Shown piece by piece: positions 55,097 through 64,000 of a stretch of DNA of 64,000 bases (position 1 is its first letter; every line of letters starts with the position of its first letter). The position numbers and the translations under genes were made by a program. Origin of the DNA: Rhizobium sp. 32-5/1 (GTDB taxonomy: Bacteria; Pseudomonadota; Alphaproteobacteria; Rhizobiales; Rhizobiaceae); assembly GCF_029537235.1 (NCBI RefSeq), contig NZ_CP120639.1, forward strand, positions 806,001 to 870,000, given 5' to 3'. Under the pieces are notes generated by a model. The model worked only from the letters and a program-made list of their open reading frames with translations, did not search any database and had not been told where the DNA came from.

Positions 55097-57227
55097 ATGC
55101 CGGATTACTCGACAATGCCGCCACGCAAGCTCCGGATTTTCGCGTTCGACCCAAACCTCAGTCGGCGGCATGAGATGCTCGCCATCAACGAAGCTATCGT
55201 GTCCATACCGTGGGAAATGGACAAGATCCCTCCACGCGACCAGTTCCTCGGACCCATCGGTGAATACTTGGAGGTCGTGGATTTCGACCCCACTCTTGAG
55301 CTTTTCTACGCTCCGATCGACCTCCATGACCCCAAGTTGCTCGCTGACAACGGACTTCGGCCCGCGGAATGGAACCCTCAGTTCCATCAGCAAATGGTCT
55401 ACGCCGTCGCGATGAACACGATCGCGAATTTCGAGAGCGCTCTTGGCCGCGTGGCGCTCTGGGCGTCCCGTACGCACGACGAGAGCGGCAAGCGTCTCGA
55501 AGAAGATCAATACGTGCGTCGCCTGAGGATATATCCACATGCGCTTCGGGCGGCCAATGCCTACTATAGCCCTACGAAAAAAGCCCTGTTGTTCGGCTAT
55601 TTCGAAGCGGACGAAGGTCAGGCGGGCGCCCCCCGGGGACGACGGTGTTCACATGCCTTTCGCACGACATCATCGCGCATGAGACTACGCACGCGTTGCT
55701 CGACAGCATCCATCCGCGGTTCAACGAGTCCACGAACCCGGACGTGCTGGCGTTTCATGAAGCGTTCGCCGACATCGTCGCGATCTTCCAACATTTCTCG
55801 TTCCCCGAGGTACTGTCCGACCAAATCGCCCGTACGCGAGGGGATCTTGAAAGCCAGAGCCTGCTCGGCCAGCTCGCCCAGGAACTCGGCCAGGCGCTGG
55901 GGCGTGGCGCGGCGTTGCGCGACGCGCTCGGTGGCATGAAGGACGGCAAATGGCAGGCCCATCAGCCAAACCCGAAGCTTCTTGAGGGTGCGAAGGGTCC
56001 TCATGCGCGAGGAGCGATCCTGGTGGCCGCCGTCTTCAGGGCCTTCCTGTCGATGTACAGGTCGCGCATAGTCGACTTGCTGCGCATAGCGTCGAACGGT
56101 TCCGGCATCCTGCCCGCGGGAGCGCTGCATCCCGATCTCGTGAATCGGCTCGCCGCAGAAGCTTCGAAGTCGGCAAAGCACATTCTCCAGATGTGCATTC
56201 GCGCGCTCGATTATTGCCCCCGGTCGATGTGACGTTCGGAGACTACCTTCGAGCGATCGTGACCGCCGATCACGATCTCTACCCCGAAGACGAGCACAAT
56301 TACCGGGTCGCCGTCCTGGAGGCGTTCCTCGCCTGGGGTATCTATCCCAAGGACATGCCGATCGTGTCGGTCAAAACGCTGCTTTGGCCCACGATGCGGG
56401 AGGCTGCCGCGGATTTCGACCAACCAGGCGAACAGAGCAGTGCCTTCAGCGACGACTTCGGCTTCATGCTTTCGCGCCCGGCGGAAATGCTGGACGAGAT
56501 CAACCAACGCGAGGACCTGCGTAGCGCGGGACGATATCTCTCCCGGCTGAAGGAAATCGGGGAACGCATAGCGGCCGAACGCCGGGGAGCGATGGACGGG
56601 AAGATCGCCAGGAAGAGCAAGAGGCAGGGGTTGGACGACGTCCTCGGTCGAAACCTCCTTGACCTTGGCTTGGAGGCGGACCGGAAGGTGGAATGGCTTG
56701 CCCGCAAGCTTTACAGCCAGCTCTTCTGGGGACTGCTCACTTCACCGAAGAGCGACATGTGGCGCAGAATAATCGGACTCAACACTGAGCCGAACGCGCC
56801 CAAGAGTGTCAATCGCTCCTACACCACCAGCGCTCCGGCAATCGAGGTCCACAGCGTGCGGATGGCGGCACGCAGGGGCGCGCGAGACCAGATCGAGCGC
56901 GAATATGTGGTGGAACTGACCCAGACCCGGCAAGGCTTTCTGGACCCCGCGGTTCAGAAGGCCGTCGACAGCGGCGAAAAGTCCGCCGAAACCGCTTCGG
57001 ATTTCAAGTTCCGGCGTGGATGCACGCTCCTGATTGACGCAGAGACGTTCGAGATCCGCCGGGTGATCCGTACGAGAGGGGATGTTTGCGACGAGGTCGA
57101 ACTCGAGCGCAAAAGGCGGTTTTTCACAAAACGGACAGGCGAACCTAGGAATGCGTTCGCCGGAAGCGGGGATTCCGCTTTCGCGTCGAACGAGACCTTT
57201 GCCCATCTTCACAGCCACGTCCATTAG
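55097..57227 (+). CDS. Gluzincin-type zinc metallopeptidase-like protein, two frameshifts
   Basis: About 710 residues once one C is added to each of the six-C run at 55629-55634 and the five-C run at 56217-56221. The first restores APPGTTVFTCLSHDIIAHETTHALL, the second CPPVDVTFGDYLRAIVTADHDLYP. The zinc motif H195-E-T-T-H199 is followed 23 residues later by HEAFADI (E222), as in M4/M36-type gluzincins (thermolysin: HExxH plus E in NEAxSD). The remaining 480 residues are a helical region and a C-terminal domain (IEREYVVELTQTRQGF, CTLLIDAETFEIRRVIR) that I do not recognise. No signal peptide is seen, so it is probably cytoplasmic. Start is uncertain: ATG 55097, 55115 or 55043. It is first of a four-gene set with MBL, patatin and membrane protein, 9 bp before the MBL gene. 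Confidence 0.7.
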
Positions 57228-57236
57228 GAAACTCCG

Positions 57237-58894
57237 ATGTCGCCCACTGAAGACAACGCGAATTTAGCCGAAGGCCGGATGAAGGCGCCCAAATCCGGGG
57301 TGACGATCCGGATGTACCGTCAGGGGCACGGCGACTGTTTTCTCCTGTGCCTACCCAAAGCTGGCACGAGGAATCAGCCTTTCTACATGCTTATTGACTG
57401 CGGTCTCTGGTCGAAGTCGGAGATCAACAAGCCGATTCATGAGGTGATCGCCGACATCGAGAAAGCCACTGGAGGCTTCATCGACGTCGTCCTCGTCACG
57501 CATGAGCACATGGATCACGTGAATGGCTTCGCGAAGAAGGATCCAGTCACGGGCGTCCCTTGCTTCGCGAACATCAAAATCGGCCAGCTTTGGCTTGCAT
57601 GGACCGAGGACCCGACCGACAAAATGGCCAACGAGCTTCGCGAGCGGTTCAATGACTCCGTGCTCGCCTTGGCCGGAACCGACGCGCGTCTCGGTCGCGG
57701 AGCCCATGCGATCGATTCTCCCAAGCGCCATCTCCTGCGCAACCTGCTTTCTTTCGAGGTCGGAGACGAGGACGCCGCGGGCGCCGCCGCGGCAAGTGAT
57801 GAGCTCATCCGTAATCTCGCTCAAATCCGATGCGACAACCCAACACTCTCTTTTCGCGACCAGGCCGACCTCGCCGTCGCGGGAATCACGAACAAGAGGG
57901 CGATCAAGTCGCTCCGAGACAAGCTTAATGGCAGGGAGCCCACCTACCTGAACCCCGAAAAAGGACCATACAAATTCCAGGACGTTGCGGGCGTTCGAGT
58001 GTACGCACTCGGGCCTCCGCGCAATGCGGAACTACTGCTGTCCCTCAATCCAAAAGGTGAAGAGGAGTTTCATCTCAGACTCGACGGATCGACCAGGAGT
58101 TTCGCTGCCGCGTTGAGTTCCGACTCCGACCCCGCAGAGGCGAGATGTTTCCCAGCCCGCTTCGGCATCACCCGGGATCATCTCAACCCGGCGAATGACG
58201 GTCTTCTCAAGCAACGGCTCGTCCACGCTTACGGTCGGGACAATGACGACCACTACAAGACAGATCGCGTGCGGGAATTTTTTCGAGCACGTATGGTTCG
58301 GGAGACGCGGCAGGCGCGCCGGAATCCTGGCGACGCATCGACGAGGAATGGCTTCAGGGATCGGACGCGCTCGCGCTCAGACTTAACAACGAGGTCAACA
58401 ACACGAGCGCCGTCGTCGCGATCGAACTGACAGGGACAGGAAAGGTCTTGCTGTTCTCGGGTGATGCTCAAAGAGGAAGCTGGATCTCTTGGTCCGATCT
58501 GAGTTGGGATGTGGATGGCAAGAAAATGACCTCACGCGATCTCCTTGGGCGGACGGTGTTCTATAAAGTTGGACACCATGGAAGTCATAATGCCACGCTC
58601 AACGGAGTCGCGGATGGTGATACCGCCAATCTCTCCTGGCTGGGCTTAGGCTCCTATGCGGAAGAATTCGTCGCGGTCATTCCAGCGCATGAAAATTGGG
58701 CCTTGGCCAAGCAGGGCTGGCATCATCCTCTGAAATCCATAGAGGAGGAATTGGTAAAGAAGGCGCGCGGGCGGGTCTTCCGTAGCGACACCGACAAAGT
58801 GAAGCGACCCCCTGACATAGGGCAAGCTGAGTGGGCAAAGTTCAAGCGTGTCGAAAGCCACCTCTATTTTGAATACACCGTCTCGGACGCATGA
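57237..58894 (+). CDS. Metallo-beta-lactamase-fold hydrolase (ComEC-type), one frameshift
   Basis: About 552 residues. GVTIRMYRQGHGDCFLLCLP and the metal motif H89-E-H-M-D-H94 are followed by an insertion of some 280 residues and then by VLLFSGDAQRGSW (metal Asp about 410) and FYKVGHHGSHNATLNG, the rest of a ComEC-like MBL domain. The frame breaks near 58280; one extra T in the six-T run at 58278-58283 gives REFFSSTYGSGDAAGAPESW and restores the C-terminal part. Start ATG 57237 has TAGGAA 7 bp upstream. It is 15 bp before the patatin gene. Such domains hydrolyse phosphoesters or nucleic acids, or sense ligands; the role here is unknown. Confidence 0.78.
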
Positions 58895-58909
58895 AACCTG
58901 GAGATAACA

Positions 58910-60018
58910 ATGGCTGAACGGATGACAGCTGATAGAACGAAGCCGGCGTTGGCCCTCTCGGGGGGCGGGTTTCGGGCAACCTTGTATCATCTGGGTGCGA
59001 TCACCCGGCTTAACCAGATGGGAATGCTCGCGGGGTTTGAGCGGATTTCGTCCGTGTCAGGGGGGCGATAACGGCGGGGATGCTTGCGGCGCGTTGGAGC
59101 AGGCTTAATTTCTCCGGTGGCGTCGCGCGGAACCTGGAAGAGGAAGTCGGTGAACCTCTCAGGCGGTTTTGTCGGAAGTCGGTGGACGTAGCGGCTACGG
59201 GCTGGGGCAGCATCCTGCCCGGGAAGTCCATCGGAGACGTGCTCGCCAACATATATGACGACGATCTATACGACGGCGTCACGCTCCAGGACCTGCCCGA
59301 AAAGCCGCAGTTCGTCTTCAATGCCACCAACCTGCAGACTGGGAGACTTGTCCGACTGCAAAAGGTGCGGCTTGCGGACTATTCGATCGGTGAGATACTG
59401 AATCCGCGGATAAAGCTGGCAGTGGCCGTCGCGGCATCGAGCGCTTTTCCGCCGGTGCTTTCTCCCGTCCAAGTCGACGTGGATTTCAACGCCTGGCAAG
59501 ACCGCGAAGGAACCAGCCACTTCGGCAATCCGGATTACGGTCGTTCCTTGTCCCTCACCGACGGAGGGGCGTACGACAATCTCGGTCTGGAAACGGTCGA
59601 TGACTTTGCGAACGTTGTCGTCTGCGACGCCGGGGCGCCGTTCTCTATGGAACCGGAGGCCGCGAGCCTATGGCCCAAGCAGGCCATGAGGGCGCTCGAC
59701 ATAGCAACCGACCAATCACGCGGGTTGAGGAAGCGGCTTCTCCATACGGAAATGAAGGTGTCGGGTCGAAAGTACGCCTATGCCGCTATCGATGGGAACC
59801 CCGCTGAGTTCGATGCGCCGAGAACTCTCCAAACCGAATCAGCCAAGACCCGCCCGCTCGCATCGATACGCACGCGGCTGAACCCGTTCAGCGACGAGGA
59901 GCAGGGCAAGTTGATCAATTGGGGTTGGTATATGACCGACATCGCGGTCAGAAGCCATCTGGCAAAGACCGCATCCGCGCCAACCGATTGGCCGGAACCC
60001 CGCTTCGCTCTCGACTAG
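58910..60018 (+). CDS. Patatin-like phospholipase, one frameshift
   Basis: About 369 residues. The oxyanion motif is SGGGFRATLYHLGA at 17-30; the nucleophile serine is S50 in ISSVSGGAITAG; the catalytic aspartate is in SLTDGGAYDNLGLE, about residue 221. The nucleophile elbow and everything after are reached only by adding one G to the six-G run at 59060-59065; without it the frame stops at SVSGGR. The dyad Ser-Asp is complete. Family members cleave acyl chains from membrane lipids, and several are effectors in anti-phage systems. ATG 58910 follows a GGAG site and lies 15 bp after the MBL gene, so it is in the same operon. Confidence 0.85.
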
Positions 60019-60138
60019 CCAGTGCGCGTAGAGTCGTGTTCGAAACGAACCTGGTTCAGTTTCAATTGCTGGAATGAATTTTGACTTTCAGGGGGTAATC
60101 AATTTGGCCGGCATCGACCGACTGGAGAAGGGGAAAAC

Positions 60139-60951
60139 ATGATAATGCGTGCTTTGACGCTTGTCGCGGTCGCGTCGATCGCCAAGACCTCGCCGGTCCA
60201 GGCGGCTCCTGCTGAGAACGCTCAACTCGCGGACTTCAGCGGGACGTCGCAGCTTCTGGCCTTGCTGCTGGGCTTGTTTATTGTCGCCGTCATCCTCGAG
60301 CAGGCATTGACGGCCTTGTTCCAGTGGCGGGTGTTCCGTCGCTACTTCGACGGGAAGGCTCTCAAGTTCCCGGTGATGTTTCTAGTCGCGCTCGCAGTCG
60401 TGAATATATTCGGTTACGACGTATTCGAGTCCACGATGAAGCTGGCGACCGGCGCAACGACACCGATACCAACAGACCACAAATGGACATCTTACACGCT
60501 GTCAGCTCTGGTGCTCGCGGGAGGCAGCGCCGGAGTCTACAATCTTCTAGTGACACTCGGATTCCGACAAAAGCCTGCTGCCCTAAATGCCGTGCCGAGC
60601 ATAGATATTACCGAAGCTTGGGTTTCAGTGAAAGTGAGTGGGCTGCCAGGCGTGGCGAAGATCTGGATCGAGGATGCAACCGCGGCGCAGCCAAAGGCCC
60701 TGCTCGACGTTATTTTCCTCAAAGGCCAAGTAAGCAAGGATAACCTTCGAACTTTCTGGGGTTCATTTACCGCCCAGGGCAGGCGGTTTCCGCGCTACGG
60801 CGGTTACCGGCTGAAGGCCAACAACGCTTACCGCTTATACTTGGAGACCGAAAACGTGGCGGACCCGAAACCTTTTTCGAAGGCGCCTTTGCGAACCGTT
60901 CTTGTATCGACCTTTACGTCGATACCGCGAACATACAACCTAAGTGAATGA
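60139..60951 (+). CDS. Membrane protein of unknown function
   Basis: 270 residues, intact. An N-terminal hydrophobic stretch (ALTLVAVASIA...PVQAAPA) looks like a signal peptide with cleavage near residue 23; three membrane helices follow at about 37-57 (LLALLLGLFIVAVILEQAL), 77-95 (FPVMFLVALAVVNIFGY) and 120-140 (YTLSALVLAGGSAGVYNLLV). The C-terminal 120 residues form a soluble domain (ITEAWVSVKVSGLPGVAKIWIED) with beta-rich character. It is the last gene of the peptidase-MBL-patatin set, about 120 bp after the patatin. I do not recognise the family. A membrane anchor or effector for the system is a guess. Confidence 0.75.
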   Translation: MIMRALTLVAVASIAKTSPVQAAPAENAQLADFSGTSQLLALLLGLFIVAVILEQALTALFQWRVFRRYFDGKALKFPVMFLVALAVVNIFGYDVFESTMKLATGATTPIPTDHKWTSYTLSALVLAGGSAGVYNLLVTLGFRQKPAALNAVPSIDITEAWVSVKVSGLPGVAKIWIEDATAAQPKALLDVIFLKGQVSKDNLRTFWGSFTAQGRRFPRYGGYRLKANNAYRLYLETENVADPKPFSKAPLRTVLVSTFTSIPRTYNLSE

Positions 60952-61171
60952 TCGAACGCCGCGGCAGATATCGGTCGCGGCCAATCCTATTTGAAGACTT
61001 CGACGATGGTTGCCCCGGTTGTAGCGACGAAAGGTGCCGTCAAATCTATTCTGAACTCGCCCAACAAGCCGTCTAAGAGGTTTGCATTACGTGTCTTCGG
61101 CATGCGGTACTTGAGCGAATTGTAAAGCATTGATCGTCGGCGCTTTCTTCGTAAGGTGAACTGGATGCGGT
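60952..61171. other. Intergenic stretch before the IS element
   Basis: About 220 bp between the membrane protein stop and the left inverted repeat of the IS6-like element. I see no gene, and no clear terminator hairpin with a T-run. Sequence next to the element shows no target-site duplication. Confidence 0.4.
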
Positions 61172-61973
61172 GGTGTTGTCACGTTAACCTGCATGCGATT
61201 GCCTACGTCTCGGGTTGGACTTAGGTTTCGGCGTTGCAGACACCAGATACCAGTTTCAAGCGTCACCGTTTTCCACCGCAGATTGTTGCTCACTCGCTCT
61301 GGCTTTATCTGCGGTTCAAATTGAGCCTGCGCGAAGTCTAAGAATTGCTGCTCGAGCGCGGTATCGACGTGTCATATGAGACGGTCCGCCGCTTGATCGC
61401 CAAGTTCGGACCCCAGATCGCACGCAACCTCAGGCGGCGGCAGACGCGCCTCGGCGTTATTTGGTATCTGGACGAAGTCGTCTTGAAATGCGCTGGAGAG
61501 AAATTTTGGCTCTGGCGCGCAGTCGATCAGTACAGCACAGTTCTCGAAGATATCTTGCAGAAGCGACGTGATAGAAGGGCGGCAAGGCGCGTGTTGTTGG
61601 CGCTGATGAAGCGCTATGGATAAGGGGATCATAACCGATAAACTCCGCTCCTACAGTGCGGCAAAGGCGGACGCGGCACCGAGCCTCGACCATTGGTCGC
61701 ACAAGAGTCTCAATAACCGGGCGAACAGCCATCTGTGGTTCCGAAAACAGGACGAACCATGCAAGGCCACCGATCGCCGAGAGCGCTCCAACGGTTCGTC
61801 TCCATGCACTCAGCGGTCCGCAATTGTTTTCAGCTCCATCCCGCCGACGCGGCGCACAAACAATCGCTACCATCGGCTCGAAGCTTTCGATGCCTGGAAT
61901 AATGCGGCCCGTATTGCCTGAAATCGCGACCAGCTAGTCTTTCTCAGCATGAGCAACTTAAAGTGACAACACC
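61172..61973 (+). mobile_element. IS6-family-like insertion sequence, inactive
   Basis: The ends are inverted repeats: GGTGTTGTCACGTTAA at 61172-61187 and TTAAAGTGACAACACC at 61958-61973, matching in 15 of 16 positions when one is complemented. The element is 802 bp, the usual size for IS6-type elements, and holds one broken transposase gene. The 8 bp outside the two ends (GATGCGGT and GATTATCC) do not match, so no target duplication is preserved, as in old or recombined copies. It separates two MBL-containing gene sets. Confidence 0.78.
61235..61921 (+). pseudogene. IS6-family transposase, broken
   Basis: Translated pieces in order: FKRHRFPPQIVAHSLWLYLRF, LSLREV then an in-frame TAA at 61339-61341, ELLLERGIDVSYETVRRLIAKFGP, the catalytic region WYLDEVVLKCAGEKFWLWRAVDQ (first Asp of the DDE set), RRDRRAARRVLLALMKRYG, then in another frame ITDKLRSYSAAKADAAPSL and HKSLNNRANSH, and finally YHRLEAFDAWNNAARIA. 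These are the conserved blocks of IS6 transposases. At least one nonsense codon and two or more frame changes make it inactive. The N-terminal start is uncertain. Confidence 0.82.
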
Positions 61974-62151
61974 GATTATCCATCCCGCTACGTTCAGGCA
62001 GGCCGTCACGACCGGGAAGATGATCAGCGATCCGCTCCGGTTGCTCGTGTGTATGTGTGCGTCAGCTCAAGCATGTCTCCTTTTTGACAGCTTTGATTCA
62101 GAACTCTCGACAAAATAAAACCCCTGAATGCAGACAAGACTAAAACGCCGC

Positions 62152-63251
62152 TCAGATCTCGACGGTGGTGGCGGTCACGCCGTCGCCGTAGCAGGTCCGG
62201 TAGCCGAATACCCGTTTCAGGTCTTCGCCGTCCCATGGCGCGTTGGCGGCCGAGTGGTAATTAAAGACCAAGGTCTTGGCCTTTTCCGACGCGAGCACGA
62301 TGCGCGCCATCGCTTCCGGATCCGGATGGCCGTGGCGAGAGCCGTCGGTTGATATCAGCCAGTAGGGTGATTGCAGCCTGTCGATCAACGGCGAAGTGTT
62401 GTTTCTCGCGCTGCCATGATGCGACACCTTGATTGCGTCGAAGCACACCCTCCCGTCACCAGCATAAAGGGCGATACCGGCGGCGAGGTCGTCCGGATGG
62501 GCATCGGCGGCAAACAGCATGCGCTTTGCACCCGCCTCCAGCACGAAGGCGATGCTAGCTCCGTTCGGCTTCGTCCGGTCAGCGATATCCTGTTCGAGGG
62601 CGAGCCGGCGGAGGTTTTCGAGGGTCGGGACCGGCTTTTCCCGCGCGGCAAGCACCGGCTCTCCGTAGAGATGGCGGACCTGATCGTCCCATTCCCGATA
62701 GAATGCTGCGAGTTTCGCCTTAGGCGGGCCGATTAGAACAAGCGCCAAGTCATCGGCGAGCGCGAAGCGCGGTAGGGGCTTTCCCGGCACCGTCATGACC
62801 GGGCCGTTTTCCAACCGCCTATTCCAGGCCGTCCCGCTCCGCGCGATCAACGCGCTGAACCGCAGCGCTTGGCCGACGCCGAGCGTACCGGCCCGGGTGA
62901 GGCCGTCATTGTTGGCGGCATCCTCGGGCGAGGCCTGCCTGACGAACAGGCCGGCGGCCATCTTGTGGTGGTCGAGCCCGTTAAACCAGATTTCGCCTAT
63001 TGTCGCCTCCCTGGATCGGCCAGGAAGGCGAGCAGGCCCTCGATGTGATCGGCATCGACATGGGTGAGGATCATGAGATCGATCGTCGGCCTGCCAGCCC
63101 TCGGCGGCAGAGACGCCAGGAAGGCCGGCAGCGCGCCGGTGCCGGCGCGTGCGCGGCCGCCGTCAACGAGCAGGCGGAAGCCCGCGGCCTCGACGAACAG
63201 GCAATCACCGTCGTCGGCGCAGAGCATGGAAATTGACACCCTGTCGCTCAT
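62152..63251 (-). CDS. ComEC-type metallo-beta-lactamase-fold hydrolase, one frameshift
   Basis: About 366 residues. MSDRVSISMLCADDGDCLFVEAAGFRLLVDGG is the domain start and H64-V-D-A-D-H69 the metal motif (LMILTHVDADHIEGLLAFL). One extra G on the minus strand (plus-strand CCC 63009-63011) joins ADPG to EATIGEIWFNGLDHHKMAAG. Later motifs are RMLFAADAHPDD (metal Asp) and IKVSHHGSARNNTSPLIDRL, with WLISTDGSRHGHPDPEAMARI at the C terminus. This is the competence-protein-like MBL family often found with membrane or signalling proteins. It overlaps the upstream membrane protein gene by 4 bp. Function unknown. Confidence 0.83.
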
Positions 63252-64000
63252 TGGGCCGATGCCCGAGGGCTGCCGATCACGCCGATAAGATCGATTTGCG
63301 GCATGACGAAGGGCATGGCGAACAGGGCGGCGTTGACGAACAGGATGACGAAAAGCAGCCTTGCGTCGAGCCAGGGGCTGTGGATGCGCTGGTCCTTCAG
63401 GCCGGCGATGAAAAGCTCCAGTTCCGCAATCCGATCGCGCTGTTGCCGCGACGGCTTCGGCGCCGCGTCACGCCATTGCCTGAGATCGTCACACGCCTCC
63501 TGGAGTTGCCGCTCCCGCGCCGCCCGGCCGCTGGCGCCGCCTTCGAGATCGCGTACGCGCTTTTTGAAATTGCGGGCGGGAATGAAACCTGCGACGACGA
63601 ACAGCGTCATCGACACGAGCCAGAAGATCAGGAATTGCCGGCTCCACAATTCATAATAGCCGGCGGCGAAACCGAACTGCCAGACGAGCGACCAAGCGGC
63701 AAACCAGAAGCACAGCACGAACAGCGCCACGACCGCGAGCACGTGAATGCTTTCGAGATTGCGTAGCGCCAGGCGGGCTTGCGGCGAGGCTAGGCTCGAA
63801 AACGCCATGCAATGCCGGTCCATGATCCGGGTGAACTGGGCATAGCCGACCAGCTGTCCGAGGAGTGCGGCGATCGGCAGCGAAATCAGCGGTACGCCGA
63901 TGACGACAAGCGGCGCGAGCAGGGCTCGACCGCAGCGGAGCCGATCAGCGATCCAACAACGGCGATGACGAATATCCCGGCCGCGGTCAACCGTGACCAG
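63248..64000 (-). CDS. Membrane protein with coiled coil, 5' end outside window, frameshifted
   Basis: In the frame ending at 63248 the C-terminal 190 residues contain membrane helices (IHVLAVVALFVLCFWFAAWSL, FLIFWLVSMTLFVVAGFI, LLFVILFVNAALFAMPFVM) and a charged coiled-coil-like stretch between them (RVRDLEGGASGRAARERQLQ, RQQRDRIAELELFIAGL). The ATG at 63823 is internal: the frame is open further up with LLAPLVVIGVPLISLPIAALL, another helix. Near 63923 one extra C in a CCC run would join it to GIFVIAVVGSLIGSAAVE, one more helix, running off the window. It is coupled to the MBL gene by a 4-bp overlap. I do not recognise the family. Confidence 0.6.
   Translation of the reverse strand: MVTVDRGRDIRHRRCWIADRLRCGRALLAPLVVIGVPLISLPIAALLGQLVGYAQFTRIMDRHCMAFSSLASPQARLALRNLESIHVLAVVALFVLCFWFAAWSLVWQFGFAAGYYELWSRQFLIFWLVSMTLFVVAGFIPARNFKKRVRDLEGGASGRAARERQLQEACDDLRQWRDAAPKPSRQQRDRIAELELFIAGLKDQRIHSPWLDARLLFVILFVNAALFAMPFVMPQIDLIGVIGSPRASAQ

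Noticed and set aside
480..63930. Programmed ribosomal frameshifting as the cause of the many frame breaks
   Set aside because: The breaks occur in unrelated genes, at different run types, without slippery heptamers plus stem-loops, and one is an insertion. Homopolymer error explains them better.
1..64000. CRISPR arrays, rRNA or intact tRNA genes
   Set aside because: No regularly spaced repeats and no foldable tRNA or rRNA segments were seen on reading either strand.

Overview
The window looks like accessory or megaplasmid DNA of an alphaproteobacterium, most likely a member of the Rhizobiales. This rests on rhizobial-type gene families and codon choice: solute catabolism operons, polar amino-acid ABC uptake, FCD-type GntR regulators, paired etfBA with ETF-ubiquinone oxidoreductase, and an IS6-like element. 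I cannot name a species. Most of the window is catabolic; the last 9 kb is a different, non-metabolic accessory region.

Layout. 1-1.3 kb: a TetR fragment and an AraC-type regulator. 1.6-5.5 kb: a three-subunit molybdenum aldehyde oxidase of PaoABC type. 5.7-11.1 kb (minus): LysR, acyl-CoA dehydrogenase, quinone reductase-like flavoprotein, class III CoA-transferase, epoxide hydrolase. 11.2-20.4 kb (plus): two-subunit TPP decarboxylase, aldehyde dehydrogenase, FAD oxidoreductase, SDR, VOC protein, broken pxpA, DUF1330, pxpB, pxpC, ETF-QO. 20.4-28.3 kb: SDR remnant, second VOC, DadA-like oxidoreductase, MmgE/PrpD, alpha/beta hydrolase, ornithine-cyclodeaminase-like protein, LysR, CitE-like lyase. 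28.3-33.7 kb: pyruvate carboxylase, mesaconyl-CoA-hydratase-like protein, carbonic anhydrase. 33.7-44.5 kb (minus): RidA, RraA, GntR, FAD oxidoreductase, pxpC, pxpB, SDR, GntR, glutamate dehydrogenase, pxpA, etfA, etfB. 44.9-48.3 kb (plus): aminotransferase, biotin carrier, biotin carboxylase, and a carrier-like protein without the biotin lysine. 48.4-54.1 kb (minus): an amino-acid-type ABC transporter with two dehydrogenases and a dead glycerate kinase. 55-61 kb: HETTH metallopeptidase, MBL-fold protein, patatin, membrane protein. 61.2-62.0 kb: a dead IS6-like element. 62.1-64 kb: a second MBL protein with a membrane protein running off the end.

How the genes fit together. A palindrome, consensus TTGGATA-N3-TATCCAA, occurs ten times between 24.3 and 54.3 kb, upstream of nearly every transcription unit there and beside one of the two paralogous GntR genes. 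I read this as one regulon: ABC uptake, flavin-dependent oxidation to ETF, RidA/aminotransferase/glutamate dehydrogenase nitrogen handling, and a PxpABC plus AccBC-like enzyme set. The last set resembles urea carboxylase split into subunits and would act on a lactam or amide. The 11-20 kb cluster is an older parallel version (paralogous FAD oxidoreductase, SDR, PxpB and PxpC, with a deleted pxpA) that lacks the palindrome. Substrates are not shown by the sequence.

Quality caveat. About 28 genes or gene parts carry single-base frameshifts, nearly all a missing base in a homopolymer run. I treat those as probable sequencing or assembly indels and annotate the restored genes, keeping them apart from genes that are broken in other ways (glycerate kinase, pxpA remnant, SDR remnant, transposase).
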